Below, piece after piece: positions 27,508 to 42,683 of a DNA stretch of 64,000 bases. Numbering within the stretch: position 1 is the first letter of the stretch; each line of letters opens with the position of its first letter. Both the position numbers and the translations under genes were made by a program. The notes under the pieces were generated by a model, which saw only the letters and a list, made by a program, of their open reading frames with translations, did not search any database and was not told the DNA's origin. The stretch is taken from positions 12,149,600-12,213,599 of the forward strand of contig JACDQD010000007.1 of assembly GCA_019843655.1 (NCBI GenBank). Reading direction: 5' to 3'. This DNA comes from Lethocerus indicus. Its lineage: Eukaryota > Arthropoda > Insecta > Hemiptera > Belostomatidae.

Positions 27508-30500
27508 AATAGGAAATTGAAATGGCTATTTGTATCAGTCGGTCGAAACTAGGGACCCACAAGGTGTCCGCATCGGAAACAAGCAAATTTCTGGTGAAAT
27601 TTTTTTTTTAAACGAACCAACTATCGATGAAAATATAAACACATAATGACTATGAAATCCTTAAACTAGTCCAATTAAAATACTTATTTCTCGAACGAAT
27701 AATAAAAATAGAAGAAAAACGTTTTACTCTACGATCTGTTTTGGATGAAACTAAATAGTGCATAAATTAATGGTCACAGCCTTGATTAGAATAGTAATGG
27801 TATAGTAGAACCTGCGGGCATATTCATTTGTTGTGACGACACAGTCGTGATCAAGATTTTCTGTTTTAAGTCCGGATGCTGACTAATACGGGTACTGTGG
27901 ATGGTGGTGGGTTGTTTAAAAATGCCCGTTCTGTTGGAATCTCACCGCGCCAATCTTGTAAATGTTAATCGAAGGAGCCGGCACTGAAAATAGCGAGGCC
28001 GTGGGTCCCCCGCTGTCGGAGGAATACTCCCTCCATCTATTTCGGGAGCACAGGCTCGTAAATATTTTCTCCGGCCCCGGTTCCTTATTACAGAACAAAG
28101 AATAACCTCGTTGCCCTAGCACTAGTACTAGTTAGAATGTACAAAATTAATTCTACGAATTTAGACTTGTTTATAGGATAATATTTTTTTTATGTACGCT
28201 ATAATTAACTCGATAATTATTCCTATAATTTTGAAAACATCGATATAGTCTAATTAGTATTAGCATCAGTTCTGTTATGCTATCATTTCTCGATACTTCT
28301 CGACACTTTTGACATGGCTTTTAGATAACAGGAATGTACACTTTAGACAACCTCAAATTTATTTTATCCCAATTTTGTCTGCCCGAAACATTTGAGAGAA
28401 CAATTGTTCAGAATCTAATAATAATAACCGTAAAAGAACAGTTGTGGGGAAAAGTATTGTTTTACCGAGTGGGGTACCTCGTTTTGCGATTAGAGTCCCG
28501 GTTTAATTGCCTATCCCACAGTCGTCTATTTGCAGTCGCAATTCCAACAAGTTCTGAGCTTGGTCTACGAGGAAAATACGTTCCATAAAACATCTCGTCT
28601 ACCATATCTTCGTTACTCTGAGCAGACTTGAGATTAGGATCCCCGAGATTATTCTATTCCGACATGTTTTAGCCCAAACCTAAATTTTATAAATACTGTC
28701 TACCAGACATTTTTGCTATTTAACATGAGCTAGTTCCAGTAGAAAGATTTATTCCCTTCCCAGCCGGTTGTGGTCTGCTTACAATGGGGAAGAAAATTAA
28801 CGCTTCACTGGAACTCGCTTCAACACCTTTCTGTTGAACCGGAAGTTCTCCATAGGGTATTAAGCCATATTACCTGAAGTTACATATTTATAATTCGAAT
28901 TCTCGCCGCAGAAATCTTCGCTGGTTCATTGTTTAACTCTCCATTTATGAGACAAATCAATCTGATGCAGTACATCAAAATACAAATTGGGGAAAAATGC
29001 CGTACACTGTGGAACGTATTATTTCTGTTATATATACATAATTATGTCTGGTTATTCCTTTGAATACAAAGCTTGTAGCGGCTCAGAACCGTCAAACGGC
29101 GAACGGCAATTCTACGGTTGTTCTATTTTCGAGCCGGTATTGACTCTCCTGGAATTTTTATGTCGCTAAGAGAACAATGGGACACACTTATCAAATGAAT
29201 TTATTTTGCCCGGAAACAAGTATATAAACAATGTTGCGGAGTTTTAATTGTTCGGTATATTCTTTAGTCAAGTCAAGACGTTGTTTCTAATTGGACAGCC
29301 GAAATTACAAGAATTATTAACCATAAGTAGTTAGACAAGAGAACAAATGCTTAAACACAGCCCATCTTAAATCTTCATTATAATAAATTAAATGAATATA
29401 TAAATGATGAAATAAAGGATCATACCTTTAACCTGTCTTAGGACACCCCCTATTAGTTATCCCTAATTCGCTGATGTTCATTATTACATCCAGTATTTCC
29501 TTAAGGATTAAATGAATATTCCTTTTGTTGGGAATGAGGCACTTGTTGCGAGGCTCTCTGCTAGGAAATTACAAGCTATGTTTGGGTGGCCGATAAGCCA
29601 GCTTAATAATTGCCTCCGGCCAACCACATCCTGAATAAAACTTTGATAACTCTGTTCTCGCCTACTATAAAGGACGTCGAGATAGAATAGGCAGTTTAGG
29701 AATGGATCAGTGGCTAAGAGCCTTCGGTATTGGTTTCACAGCGATCAATTTACTCCCAAGCCATATTTCATCCAATATAGTCTTCCTTGACGTAGCTTAT
29801 AATTATATTCTGATATAATTACTCACACTCATAATACGAGGAAGGAAACGGCGTTATTATTTGAGATCCGCCCATAATTAATTTTCAGTAACATCGCCAT
29901 AAGTGTTGTAGATGCTTCAAGTAACGAGAATCCGATTTCGTGAAGCATTCACGCTTCTGATTAAAATACGAGGACATGTATATCCGTTCCCTAGGGACGG
30001 GTTTTCCCCGTATTTAGGCATATTCATAACGTAGGCGCGGACTTAGCGTTATGGAAATCATTTGGCTGCCGCGAAACGATTTGCGAAACTCCCGCTTTCG
30101 ATTTCGCAATTCCGATGTCTCTATTTCGCTTCGTATTCCTTCAGTATTTGCAATAACGAAGAAAAACCTAGACGTTGCAACAATACCCGTCCTGTAGAAT
30201 GGCTGCAATCCGTTTTTGTTTTAATGGCCGAGAAGTATCCTGGAGGAATTCGAATAAAACATCAAATTAATGGAAACCGTTGATAGGATTGTATATCCTG
30301 GGCTCTTAAAATAATACAGATTGGCAAGGAAGGCCGAGTGGGAATTCTCACATTATATCTCTGTGCCAAACGACAGGAGCAAACGTTTAATGGCCGTGAA
30401 CCGGTCGGCGTTAGCGCGGTTTATATTGCCATCGTGAAGTATTTATACGGAGGTAATTTGCGGCGCAAAAATGAACATCGCCAGCTTAAAAGCTTGGATA

Positions 30501-33500
30501 TATCTCTATAAAAAACCTGTTATCTGTGAAATTTACATTAGGCCTCGTTATATTTACCTGTTTCCTCTCTACTCAGAGCAGGTACCCGCCCTCTCGCCAA
30601 AATACGGACTCTCAGTTTCCCCACAAGCGATTCCGGTGATTTGCGAATTAATTAGTACTCGATGTCCGGGGTTGTCGAAAGAAACACGTTTACATATCGC
30701 TGATAATTTTTTATTTATGCTAGGCGTACTCTGGACGTTGACGCCTCCTGTAACGGCAAAAAGTCGATGATCCAACACTTTTTTGAGTTGAAAAATTGTT
30801 CCTGTGACGCCACCAAGTTATTCACAATGGCCTTAGCGCGAATAGCTTAATGAGTGAATTTACCGATACAGCTCATAAAGTTATATAGCGAAAAGGGGAT
30901 GAATGCGCCGGAATGAAAGGCGGGTTGGGCCTCGCCTTGAGCCGGGTCCAAAGCCGCGATTCAGTCCCGGGGCGACACCTGGCTCGCGTTTCGCAACCAA
31001 CTCTCGGTTTCGGTCTGCCGTCAGTATTTATTTTCTATCTACACTGTTGTTTTCCCCCAGTGGTCTATTTACAGACCGATGCCGATTCTGGGACTCTAAC
31101 GGGACCTATCACGATGGCCGTTGGCTCCGGTCCCGCTGTTCCGCGCTCACTTTTTCGCCCATAAATCTTCCTCTGTTAGTCTGCCTTTATATTTTTATAT
31201 CGCGGAAAGTATAAGGGAATGGAAACAGGGTGACTCCCCAACTGTGAGGGATAACATCGCCTACTTCGCGAGTCAATTTTGAACTTCGTTCAAAACGTCT
31301 TACTAGTATAATTTCCGTCAGAAATTATTTGAGGAATTGTTGAGCAACATTCGAACAGGCCCAAAGGGAGCATTGCCAAATTTCCTCCTTGCCTAAATCA
31401 TTCCGAACATGTCCTTCCGTCATCGGAATTCGTACCACGGCCCTCCACTGATAGGTAGAATACGAAATAGCGAATGATTCACGGACAGTAAATCGCAGTT
31501 ATATAACAGTTTTCGTATTCGCCTTAACATAAGGAGGGAGGACTCCACTCAACAGGTCTCTATTGTGTGTTTTATAATTTATTTTTGTTTCATTTTAATA
31601 ACGTCCGCTGTCACTCTACCCCCAAGCATCAACGCTCTCCTCGACCGTGAAAAATTCTCCATTGTTTTCTTGCTCCGACTGTTTACCACTCAACTAGAGT
31701 TTCGATAGTGTTGTCGCGCATATTGTCCCCGGGGAGACATTTGTCCATGTAGAAATATGCAGTCATATTATTTATTATTAATAAATACTTCGCACTTTCT
31801 TTTGTCTAACAATTTGAGGGACCTATTCGGTTTTACAATTGTGTAGAATATCAATCCAACACAATCTAATCACTCCTGATAGTACTAAAAATTCTACTTA
31901 CAAATATCATTTCGCTCGCTGTAGCGCAGAATGATGAATAATATGCAATTTAGGATATCTCTGAGTTTGGAATATCAGTAGTATGACATTCCACCTAATG
32001 CCGCCAGTAGCGGCACCTGAAAACGTTGGAAACGTTAGTAACACGTTGAGATACTTGAAAATCATATAAGCAAAGAAACCCGATAAGAATAATATTATCT
32101 ACTTTACAAACAAACGTGAACATACGAGGAAAAACGTAAATATGTGTAGTAAATTACTGAAATGTAATTAAACATCATCAGCTTTAGATGTCCGATAAAT
32201 GTAATGTCAAGGTTTTTAATATAGAATAAATAATCGAATATCAGCTATTAATGCAGGAGAAAATGTGTCGATCAGAGTCGAGGCAATCGAAGCCATATAA
32301 CTTGAAACATGCCTTTGCATCGAAAACTTTGGTCAGTAGTGAGGTTTTCATTTCAAATTCGTAACTGTCAACATACTATGGTAGGTAACTAATAATCCCA
32401 GTATTAATTTTCGAGTCATCATTTTATTCGCATTTCTTACAACATTGTTTAGTAATACACAGTGAAATATTGCTTTGTTTTTTTATTTTTTCTAATAGCC
32501 TCTAACAACCTCTCCGGTGTTGCATAGCATGATATTATCCGACGCGTTTAATCTCGCTGAAATAATGTTGCGACAACAGCGATTGTATTAAAAGGAAGGT
32601 GGGATGAGGCACGTATTAAATCTCAAAACTAAGATTTACGGAGCCGAGGTTTTATTTGCAAACAGTGCGAGAAGAAAAATAGGCACAAATATTTACCCGA
32701 GTCCTTGGCTGGCTTTACGACTCCCTCTTTACGCTTCCACGTCGCCTTCGGCCGAAATTACAACATGGGAACTGCGCACAGAGTCGTACTTGGTTTTTTT
32801 CAATTCTCGAAAATCATATTAGAAATGGGTGTTATCATTATTCAGACGCTTCTGAACCCCAAACGATGCCAATTCCGATTTGCAATTAATTGATAGCTTT
32901 TAGTTGTCCACTGGGAAGTGAAGCAGGGACAAGCTTTTCTAGGTACCAAAAATATTTTAGTTGGTTACGAATTCGTATTTCCTTAAGATATATACGCTTT
33001 TCCTTACTTTTCTCCTACACGCTCCTTTCCTTAAGATGAAGCCTGCGTAAGATTGGCGAAGAATGAAAGCAATCTGGCTCAAGACTAGTTTTTAATGACA
33101 TGCGGAAGACAGTTTTATCACTTGAGATAATTTTCGATGGATGAATGAAGGGTTTTTCCACTTGTAGAGCTCAACTTCTAATTCCAAGAATATACTCCAT
33201 ATAATTCAAGTGTATGACGGAAGAAGCGCTTAAGAAATTCAGTTTAAATTTGCCACGATAAGCTACAGTCAATAAATAAAAATTATCTCTCTTGCGCTCC
33301 ACTATCTGATTTTTGTTCCTTATTGACGCCTAGTACCAAATCAGCAATATGGGATAGAAGAAGGCAAGATTGATAATATTCTAAACCCTCGTGGACCATC
33401 TAACGGTATCTCAAATAAGTGATTTAAGGTATCTTAAATAGAGTAATAATAATTGTTGAGTAACCCATGGCCCACTGACCCATGGCCAGTGCATGGAGCT

Positions 33501-36500
33501 GTTCGAATGGCATTGTCCACTTGAGATTGTTCGGCACGCCTCTCAGTCGTTTAATTTTGAAATGCCGAAGCCTGTTTACGTTAAGCTCTCGGCAGGCTCT
33601 TATTGGGGTCGCCGTAGTAAAAACCAAAACCGGAGCCGAGTTGGTGACGACCCTCGGGAATAGGTTTTATAGTTTCCAGAGTCCATGTACTAGATTGGGA
33701 ACGCCGTCCTTCACGAACGGGCTTATTTCACTGCACCCGTGGGATAGTCTTGGCACAGAAGCCGTTTATTGTCTGACAGGAAGAAAGAAACCGTTTGTTG
33801 GAGGCTCCACGGGCGTTGTGAATATTATTCCCGGTTTCAACGGCACGCCGCAGTCGATAGTGGGATAGGTAAGTTTCTCTAGTGGTTGGGAAGGAAGGGT
33901 CAATTTTTTCCTGCGCCGTTGGTAGCACTATTATATTTCATTGCACATTTAACGACATTTAACACTTTTTAATGTATATTATTATTAGAATGTTCCAGTA
34001 TAAATACTGGGGGTCACCGAGATATAGATCATTTAGCAAAGTCGACTGTCGATAGGACCTGCTATGTGTGGGTTCAAGAATAGTTGCAGTTCTTTCAGTG
34101 GAATGCGGGCCGTCCTCGTCAGCGCCAGAAGAAACGCTGACCAGATACAACGCTGGCTATCTTCAGATAGCTATAACAAAGCTTAACACTGATTAGGTTC
34201 CATTCCTTTTTTCCAAATAGTATTGCGGTCAGTCACTTGTGGCAGCAGCTCACGCGTGCATTCACCTCGCACCTCTGGTCACTGTTGACTATCAGGGGCG
34301 GTATTATGACATATTACTTCTTTTTACGGATTAATGTAACCTTTGACAGGTGTTCAGAAACGAAGATAAAAGTCTAATAATTACAATAAATTATATAAAC
34401 GGGGTCATCTCATAATATATACTTACATAAAGTTTAGGCCCCCTAAAATTAATTAATAAATTATATTACGTACATTTATTACATTTGCACGTTAAATGAT
34501 GCATTAAATGCAAAATATCTTGAATGCTGGATATATTTAATACTATAAACGGTAAATAAATTGTTAACGTAATAAAGTGTGATAAGTAATGTAATTTTTA
34601 CGACATAGAACCTTTTTAGCGCGGTGCTGCCGCCCTAGTGCGACTTTGTACTGTCCGACACTTGGCTACTTAATGTGAAAAACTTAAAAAAAGTGCACAA
34701 CCCAAAACAAATAGACGCCAAGCAATAACGGTCAGCTATGTTTCATAGTCATGACGTCCGCGTAGTACCATCAATATTCATGACGGACGATTTGATTCTA
34801 ATGCCGACCGTATTTTGCGCATGATGACCATAAACGTTGACAGAATTGCCATTATACTTGAACAGCACCGGCATGATCGTCCCAATCTTCATTGCGATTA
34901 AGAGGTCATCGAGTTGACAACTCGTCGGCGGCGGTCCTCCAATTGGCCGACGTAGGATTTATAAAACAAATTCAGATTGTGGTGACGTGTGCAAATTACT
35001 CTTCCGCCATTGTTACAACTATTTCTGATTCGGCGAGAAATCCGAAATATAACGGTACAAGCAATTATAGTAATAATAATAATAACCATTATAATTGGCC
35101 AATATAGTTGGTGCGGGGAATAATTTTAATTTTATGTGGGAGGAATCGGAGGAAGACCCGTTGTGCGATAACGATGAGAAATATGATGTACCCTATTAAG
35201 ACCGATTATTTGGAGCATTTTGCGCAACATAGTTGAAGTACCTTCAGAGGGACGCCTCCAATTACAGACAAAAGATGATGGGGTAGATGGGAATAACAAC
35301 TTTTTAAGAAATAGCCTATAAAACATCCAATATCAGGTAGAAATTCGTTTTTTTTTCTCAACTTTCAAGATACTACGGGTTATTACAGTTAGAACACCGT
35401 AGCGATCAATATTTACAACTCGGATGGGAAAAAAATTTAATTGCTTGCAGTGTCACGCACTTATTGTTATTTGGATTCTTGCTGCACCAGAGATCGATTA
35501 TTTCAGTTACCTTTATACGGCAATAATCTGACTCTTTCACAAACCTTTAACTATTTTAAAAAGAGGTTAGAACGTTTATTTGGGCGTTTTAACCGTTCTT
35601 CAGTACTTAGTGAGCCCTGCCTTTATCGGAGATAGTACGCTTCGTCGACTGTCTCTCCGTCCGGTCACGTTTGGCCAGATAGAGGCACCGAAGGCTTTCT
35701 GGAAAAGCTCTCCAACTATGCGATAGTTATCGATAGAGATAACCTTCCCCGAAACGATAAAGGGTTTTGACATGGTCAAAAAATGTTTCAGGGGGACGCC
35801 GAATGCAGGAGTTTGTGACCGAAAGATCTAAATACATTCGAATCATTCATCATTCATTTTTGCACCCAAATCGGAAATCAAGGTTTCTATCCGAAACGGC
35901 CGGATAAATAGTTCAAAATTTAATTCACCCTTAAGTAGAACAGTAACTGTAGAACTCACTGTATACAATGCAAATACCGCAACCCCCCGCATAAAACTTA
36001 CGCCCTCAAGAAGACGAAGGAGGTTTTTTGTTGGTTCGGAATTCCGTTTATATAGCTGGACATTTTCTATAGGCTTGGTAGATCTAACCATTACCTTGCC
36101 AGCACTAATCTGCTGTATCTACTTGTTAGAATATCTATTGTAGGGTTTAAGTGTCTGACTATGATCTTAGATAAAAAACATAACTCGGGTCGCAAACCCT
36201 CTTCAGCAGTTACTCCGTGAATTAATTCTCCCAAATCCTCGAAGGGATATCGGATTGCCCGTGAAGATAGAAGGATAATACACTCAACTCAGTCGGAATG
36301 TGTGGTCAGCCAAAGACGAGGTGTAGGGCAAGAATAATGAGACTTGGGGGAAGTTGTTTATGAACGGGCGAATTGTTGGCAACTGGTGGCCCGTGGGCGG
36401 GTACGATTATACCGTAAATTATTGTAGGCCGGTGGGGAGTGAGAGGGTCGCAAATAGTCACCGCCAGCCGGTAATGCGATACGCCGCCCTCGGGCCGGAC

Positions 36501-39500
36501 GTCACAGAGCCGCGTTTCGCTCGCCGGTCACCTCCCTGCGACTCAATCTAAATCCGTAATCCGCTTTGGAGCCGGCTCAACAAAATTGAGACTCCCGGCA
36601 AACAGAATAACTTGTAAGCGGTATTCTTGAAACCTTAGGTTATAAATAATATACTTGGAAAATGAAAATAAACATTTATATTTTTCTGTAACTCGTCCCG
36701 GCCAAGAGTATAATGGGGAATGTGATATTCGATGTATCGGCGTCGTAATCGGGTACCTTGAACGCCGTCAGGACGGCCCCTTTCCATCGACCTCTTTTAC
36801 ACCCCTGGAGCATTTAAAATCCCCCTTCTCCAACCGCCCTTGTCCGGTCTTCACTTCACTTAGTATTCATTCGTTTTACTCGCTTGTGAATAACATATGA
36901 CGACAGCCTCCCTTCGATCCCTTATGATAATGTTCCATTTGGCGGGCACGTCGGACGATTAAAGCCAAAAATATCTTGCATAATAAACCTGGAGTATCGG
37001 AGCTGACTTGCATGAGTCGCAGAAAAAAGTGACGTCAAAATTAAATTTCTGATAATTACGGATAATATGTACCGTGAAGGTATTTATTTACTTTTACGAT
37101 TTTCTGTTCTCTAAAGTACTTTTTTCGTCTTATGGCAGACAAGTTTCGCCTTCTCATCTTCCTTATGGGGTATAATGATCATTACGAGTAATGGCATCAT
37201 ATCTTCTTACTTCGAGTAACTGAATGCTCCTTCGCTTGGAGTCGTTTCTCCCGTTTAAAACTCCGGATATGGTTTGGGAAAGGTCCCAGCGAGAGGGAGA
37301 GAGTCTGCCATTGTTTTCTGTCATTGTGTGTTCTTCAATGAAGCGTGACGGGCGGTCCCAGGCGACATCATTTGCATCGACGTCTGGTCGCTACAACAAA
37401 GCCTCGCTACGCCCTCGGAATACGCTACGACGACCGTCTTCTCTTCTCCCTTAACCGCGTTAAAGGCCAATTCGTGATGGTAATTGTTGTAATCTGTTCC
37501 AACATTGTAGGATTACAATAATGAGCGAGGCACTGTTCAATTAACGGCCTTTTTTATAATCGAGTGAAAGTATTAACATGACTTCCTTGACTTACTTAAA
37601 ATAAATTAAACGCGCTTTCAAGGATCGTCTAAGTACTTGCGACGGAGATTCTAATGAAAGGAACTCAATGGGATTAACTGATATTATCGCTCAATATATT
37701 GGCGAAGATTATTCCACATCGGGTACCACGTACTGGAACTTTCCTGCGGATATGCCTATCGGCTTCCTGCCTCAGTCTACAACGGTGGGCGGCAGACATG
37801 TAAGTCGCCCACACTTTATTTAAAGCCACGATTATACCAATGGAATGGTTTCTAAATGTGTACATGAATATGAGTATGCTGCTCAAAAATGTATTATATG
37901 TCATAATCATATCGTTCCTTTGCCCTCTTAAATATTCAGTCATCTAGTATACGCCTAAATAACTACGTTACAATGTTAGCCATATTATGCATTATTTAAA
38001 TACATTTGAGCTCTAACCGTAGTTACTCAAGCGCCGTCACGGAAATTGTAGACTGCGTTATTATCGGCTCGAGCTCCAGACAAAGACAGTGTCCTAGTTT
38101 GTATAGGGGATATATAATTCTACAATAAGCAGTTAACATAGTACGGGATATAAACTTTCCCGATCACCGATAATAGAAAACGTGTCGGGAAACGCGGAGA
38201 ACAGTTAGGGTACCGGCAGGCTTTCCCAGACCACGTGGTTGGCAATGGAGTCATTTACGAGACTATAAAATCTATAGACGTGGCTTCTTTTGAAACTTTC
38301 TTAAAACGCTCACGAGACAATATCCTTAGTTTACGCTTCTAAAAGCACTCTGACTGTATGTCTCCTGGCCCGGGAAGTGAAAGTGACCAAAGAGTCCGGC
38401 TCGGGAAACGGGTAATCAAGTTGGCCCTAGAGTCCCCTATTTTTATCAAAAGCCTGTTCCCGAAGAAATAAATTTTCTCCAGTTCTTGTTCTCTGTCGCT
38501 TGCAACTACAGAGGCATGGGCATGTCCTGGTATAATCGGTGTCTTCACCAGCTAGTCCCTGATCACGACTTGAGCCCTCCTGAAGGGTTGAAGATTCTCA
38601 CGGCGCCATCGACTTTTGTAGGGCCCTTTGTTCAAAATGATTTATTTATACTGTAGTTTTTTCCGATCTTCTGTTTCCACTCGCTGGTTTGACATTTTGC
38701 TGTACGCGACGGAAAATCGAAAAGCTACTGTATTGCAAACCCTCACAGACAAGAAAACTGATATTCCAAACTGATCCATATATACTTAATACCGTTTTTT
38801 AAGTTGAATTAGCGACAACACAAAAAAGCTCTGTCAATACAAGGAAGTAATGAGACAACAAATACGCAAAGGGGAACTGCGATTATCCAGACTGCCAATT
38901 AAATGAATGACCACAACCACCGAATGGGGGGCTCGGCCTTTGACGTAAGTACTCGGGCTTTCGCTTACTCACGGTCACGTGGTTTGACGTTGAATGAGCG
39001 CTGCAGGCTCTCCTGCGGCTTGTTTCCTTTTATTTTCCCAATGTAATCACGTGGTTGGATTACTTATAATGAATGTTGTTTCGATTGCAAATTCCAGAGG
39101 ATATATCGTTCTTGTCAGAGATCAAATGGCCGAGTGGAGACTGTCTAGGACTGTTCATTGTCCTTTTTATACTAGTCATAAGTATTTAATTTTTTCTGGT
39201 TCTAGGAAATAAGATAATATTCCGTTTCATTAGAGATTACTCCTTTGGATAAGAACATTTCAAAACCATCAGGCTGAATAGTCGATGTCTCTTGTTTATA
39301 TTGTTCGCGTCTGAGAAGTTTGCCGGGCTTCTGAATGAAGTACATAATCGAAACCCTGTCATCGGGTGAAAGCGTGACAGCGGGTCCGCTATGAAATTTT
39401 CTCGTTTAAAACAGGATGTGGACGGTGAAATTAATAATTTCCAATTTTTACCTGCCCTCGCTTAACCTAATGTTCGGATGTTTAGTTAGGTTTAGATAAC

Positions 39501-42351
39501 CGGCATGAGCAATTTGTATCTCGTCGTGAACGTACAGGGAAGTCATTTGTATTTATTGCTGCTCCCAATTAGAGTTAAGATAATGATTCTGCTGTGGATG
39601 GGAGAGATTTTACTCATAAAATGGTAATGTGTTTTTATAAATATTTCTGGATCCTTTAACTTTTATCCGTCCTTGTACGCATGATAAATTTATTTCCAGG
39701 AATATATTTTAAACGATTATTCGATTATCTTTTTAATTAGTTATTGTTAACACTGAACAAATAGCTGTTGTGGAATTTTTATTTATTATATCTTCGAATA
39801 TTTAATTATGTTTTGAAACATTTCAAAAAAGTAAAACGGTACAAATTATTGCCGTCTACATCCCAAAATGTTATAGCTTTACAGATCCACTGGAACCTTT
39901 GAAATTTGTACTTGTGAGAGTGACCGAATGTGACTGGTGTTTTCTGATTGGCACAATATAATATTAATATTGTCATATTAGGGGACATTTCAGGAAGTGC
40001 AATTCCCTTTCAGCCAGTGGGACTTTAATTGAATGTATTTTGCTGCCGGCCGAGGGCCGATGAATGGAGAGGCGGAGGCCACAGGGCACACTGTGATGAC
40101 ACCGTGAGAGGAAACCGAGTCAGTTGTGCAGATTGGTTTAAATTGGCACGAGTGGGCAATATCCTCATCAGTGTGCCTATCACGCTCTGCTCGTACCAAC
40201 GGCAGAGATAGCGAGCGACAGCCGGCCCTGCCATCTGGCCGTCAAACGGACAGACCGAAACTGATTATTGACCCTATTCTCTCATGGTGTCAGCCTCCCA
40301 GGTACACATACATACATAGAGTATGAATGTACCCATATATACCTCGTTCTTGTAACATTGACAAACGTCAACATCAATACTCCTCAAAAATAGTCATTAG
40401 GCTATTTGTTTTATAGTTGGGCATTTAATTGTTATTAATAAACTTTGATTTCATAATTAAAGGTATAATTATAACAAATATTAGTTTAACGTATTTGTGT
40501 GGTGTAAAACTTTATTTTATGCCCGGTTGTATTAATTAGCCGCGTAATTGATGACAGAACCGCTTTTCTTATGGATTGATATACTTCAATTACAGTAAAG
40601 CTAATGACTCGGACCTCGTATGGTTCGATAACATTTTTTTTCTACTATTGTTTTCCTTGACCCAGAATTGCTTTCCAAGATTGGTAACACAGCTTATCGA
40701 GCCCGCTCGAATAGTGGAGTCGTTTCGAGCGTAACGCCTATTTTGAATAGTGTCGTCGATAAAGATATCGCGACTGACGAAATAGCTCGTAATAGTCAGG
40801 TGACGACGCATTTTCTCGCTGGAGTTCGTCTATGATTCCGTATTTAATGTACGGATAATTTTTTAGAGTGTACAACAAGGAAAATAAAAGTAAAAACCAC
40901 ATGATATCACTGGGGCCTTGAAAAGTTTGGGCACTATAGATAGCGTGTTTGCCAAGTTATAACAGTTGGGGCCTTGTTTTTGACCTACCGTCCGATGGGT
41001 TCAGGGTGGCGAAAATACCTGGACGATTTTGGCTCAAGTTTAGTCGTGGCCGGTTACCGCCTACCGATTTATGTTTACCTGTTTGGGCGGTGTAAATATA
41101 TATATTCCCTTCTTCTTTTGTCATTCTGCTAATAGCCTGCTGTTCGCCGGCCCCTGTTCCAAGCTGAGCGGCAATGCCAAAACCGACCCTTCCACTGTTG
41201 CCACTGACGTCAACTACGTATTTTTCATTGGGGAGGCGGTTTCGTATAAAAGAATGGAATCGGCCTACGGCAACCCAGTCTATCGCATACAATTGTCTTC
41301 TTGACTTGACTAATTCTATTACTAGCTATCCGTGCAGTTGCTTTCCAAGAATGGTAGGTTCTGATTTTTATTTATTTATTTTTTTTAATCTCACAATTTC
41401 TTTTCCGACTCCAGCAGTCACCGCGGGTCTCCGACCTCGGTTACGGTCTACTACAGTTGCCAACTACCCCCTGCCCTGAATATCACGCTCGTTGGTCACG
41501 GTGCTAACATTGCTTCCCTTTAATTTTTCTTATCCGCAAATCACAAATATGCACCGGCAATTTGTGCACCGGTACCGGCTGTCATATCTATATCCATGTA
41601 CACAATTCCTTTCATTCCGATAGTTTGAAACAGTTGTGTTTGATTGAGACTATATTGTCTCCAATAACCCCATTCCCTGTAGTTGGACTAACAGGGCAGT
41701 GATAATTCTGAATGATTCAACATCAGCCGGATCATTCTGAGGCAATGATGATAGTGCAAACTCTATTGGGCCCATCTGCATTGCGTACAGTTAACAATTC
41801 CTTAAATTGGAGTTCAATATTTGGGATGAAATGAAGAGAATAATTTACGCCCACTCTTTTGTAACCTATTCTTCGCTTGAGATTGGCGTCGGTTGGAGTA
41901 ACCGAACCAGTCTAGGACGGGACTCTTGAAAGCGGCGAGGGATTGAAGCTCTCCTCCGGCCTCGTTAACAAAGACCGATCCTCCGTTGTTATTAATTTTC
42001 CAACCTGCATGGAAAAAATAGCGTGCCGGCGGTAAAAGGCGGCGCGGACAACAAAGGGGCCAAGGCCCTCGACAATACCACCGATAGAACAACCTTGTGG
42101 AATTTTACCTCAAGCCGAGAGTTGTTGACCTCTGGCCGGCTTAACGTCTCTCGGGCAGCATAATAACCGAGGAGGAGGAACCCATTTGCAGCCCAGTTGT
42201 CGGCAAAATGAGGCGTCAATTCGTTAATCACCTTCCCCTTCCTTCTTATATAAACAAGCCTATTTTTCCTCACTCTTCAAATTACAATGGGGTCTCTCCA
42301 CTTTGATATACTTGGAACAATATCAACAAACTCCTTTATAGGCCGAGTTGT

Positions 42352-42683
42352 TTTTGGGTGTTTTTTTCGGCATCCTCACTGCACTGTCACTGTCACTTGT
42401 ACATGAAACCTGCCTGGCATTGTGTATTTACGATCATAAAAGTTTTCCTCTTGATCCAGAATTTATTGAATAAAGTTTTTTTTTAGTAATCTAGTTAGTC
42501 GGTGCAAGTGCACCCAACAAACTTTAGTTAAGTTCATTTCCGTACCACCCTCAGGGGGCGCTAATTTAACGAAGTTTTTTTATCGGATAGTTCGTTTGGT
42601 GCACTTGCACCGATTAAAAGACCACAGTGCAAGTGACAGTGACAGTGGGTAGTGAGGATGCCCAAAAAACATCCGAAGTGCTA
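42352..42683. mobile_element. Foldback/MITE-like nested inverted repeat
   Basis: Two pairs of inverted arms are nested around a short centre. The outer arms are 42,369-42,399 and 42,630-42,662; both carry the CACTGTCACTGTCACTTG core and GCATCCTCACT, differing by a two-base gap and few substitutions. Weaker similarity extends about 20 bases outward through T-rich/A-rich sequence. The inner arms are 42,500-42,523 and 42,589-42,612 and share CGGTGCAAGTGCACC or its complement. The left half carries about 90 extra bases between its outer and inner arms. The middle contains AGGGGGCGCT. There is no coding capacity, so this resembles a non-autonomous foldback or MITE element. I could not define a target-site duplication, and no second copy was noticed in the window. 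Confidence 0.6.

Larger units (their letters stand above)
25512..42340. other. Gene-free CpG-rich DNA between the two recognised genes
   Basis: No exon could be recognised in about 17 kb. The longest frame, 26,638-27,156 minus (172 codons), lacks a domain, splice context or coding-like composition. GC-rich islets occur near 30,900-31,160 and 36,350-36,560. There is a short AT tract at 25,645-25,662 and a perfect eight-base stem at 27,488-27,507. The missing 5' exon(s) and promoter of the downstream transporter could lie here or further upstream, because its first visible exon begins at a splice acceptor. Part of this stretch may therefore be intron rather than intergenic DNA. Confidence 0.5.
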
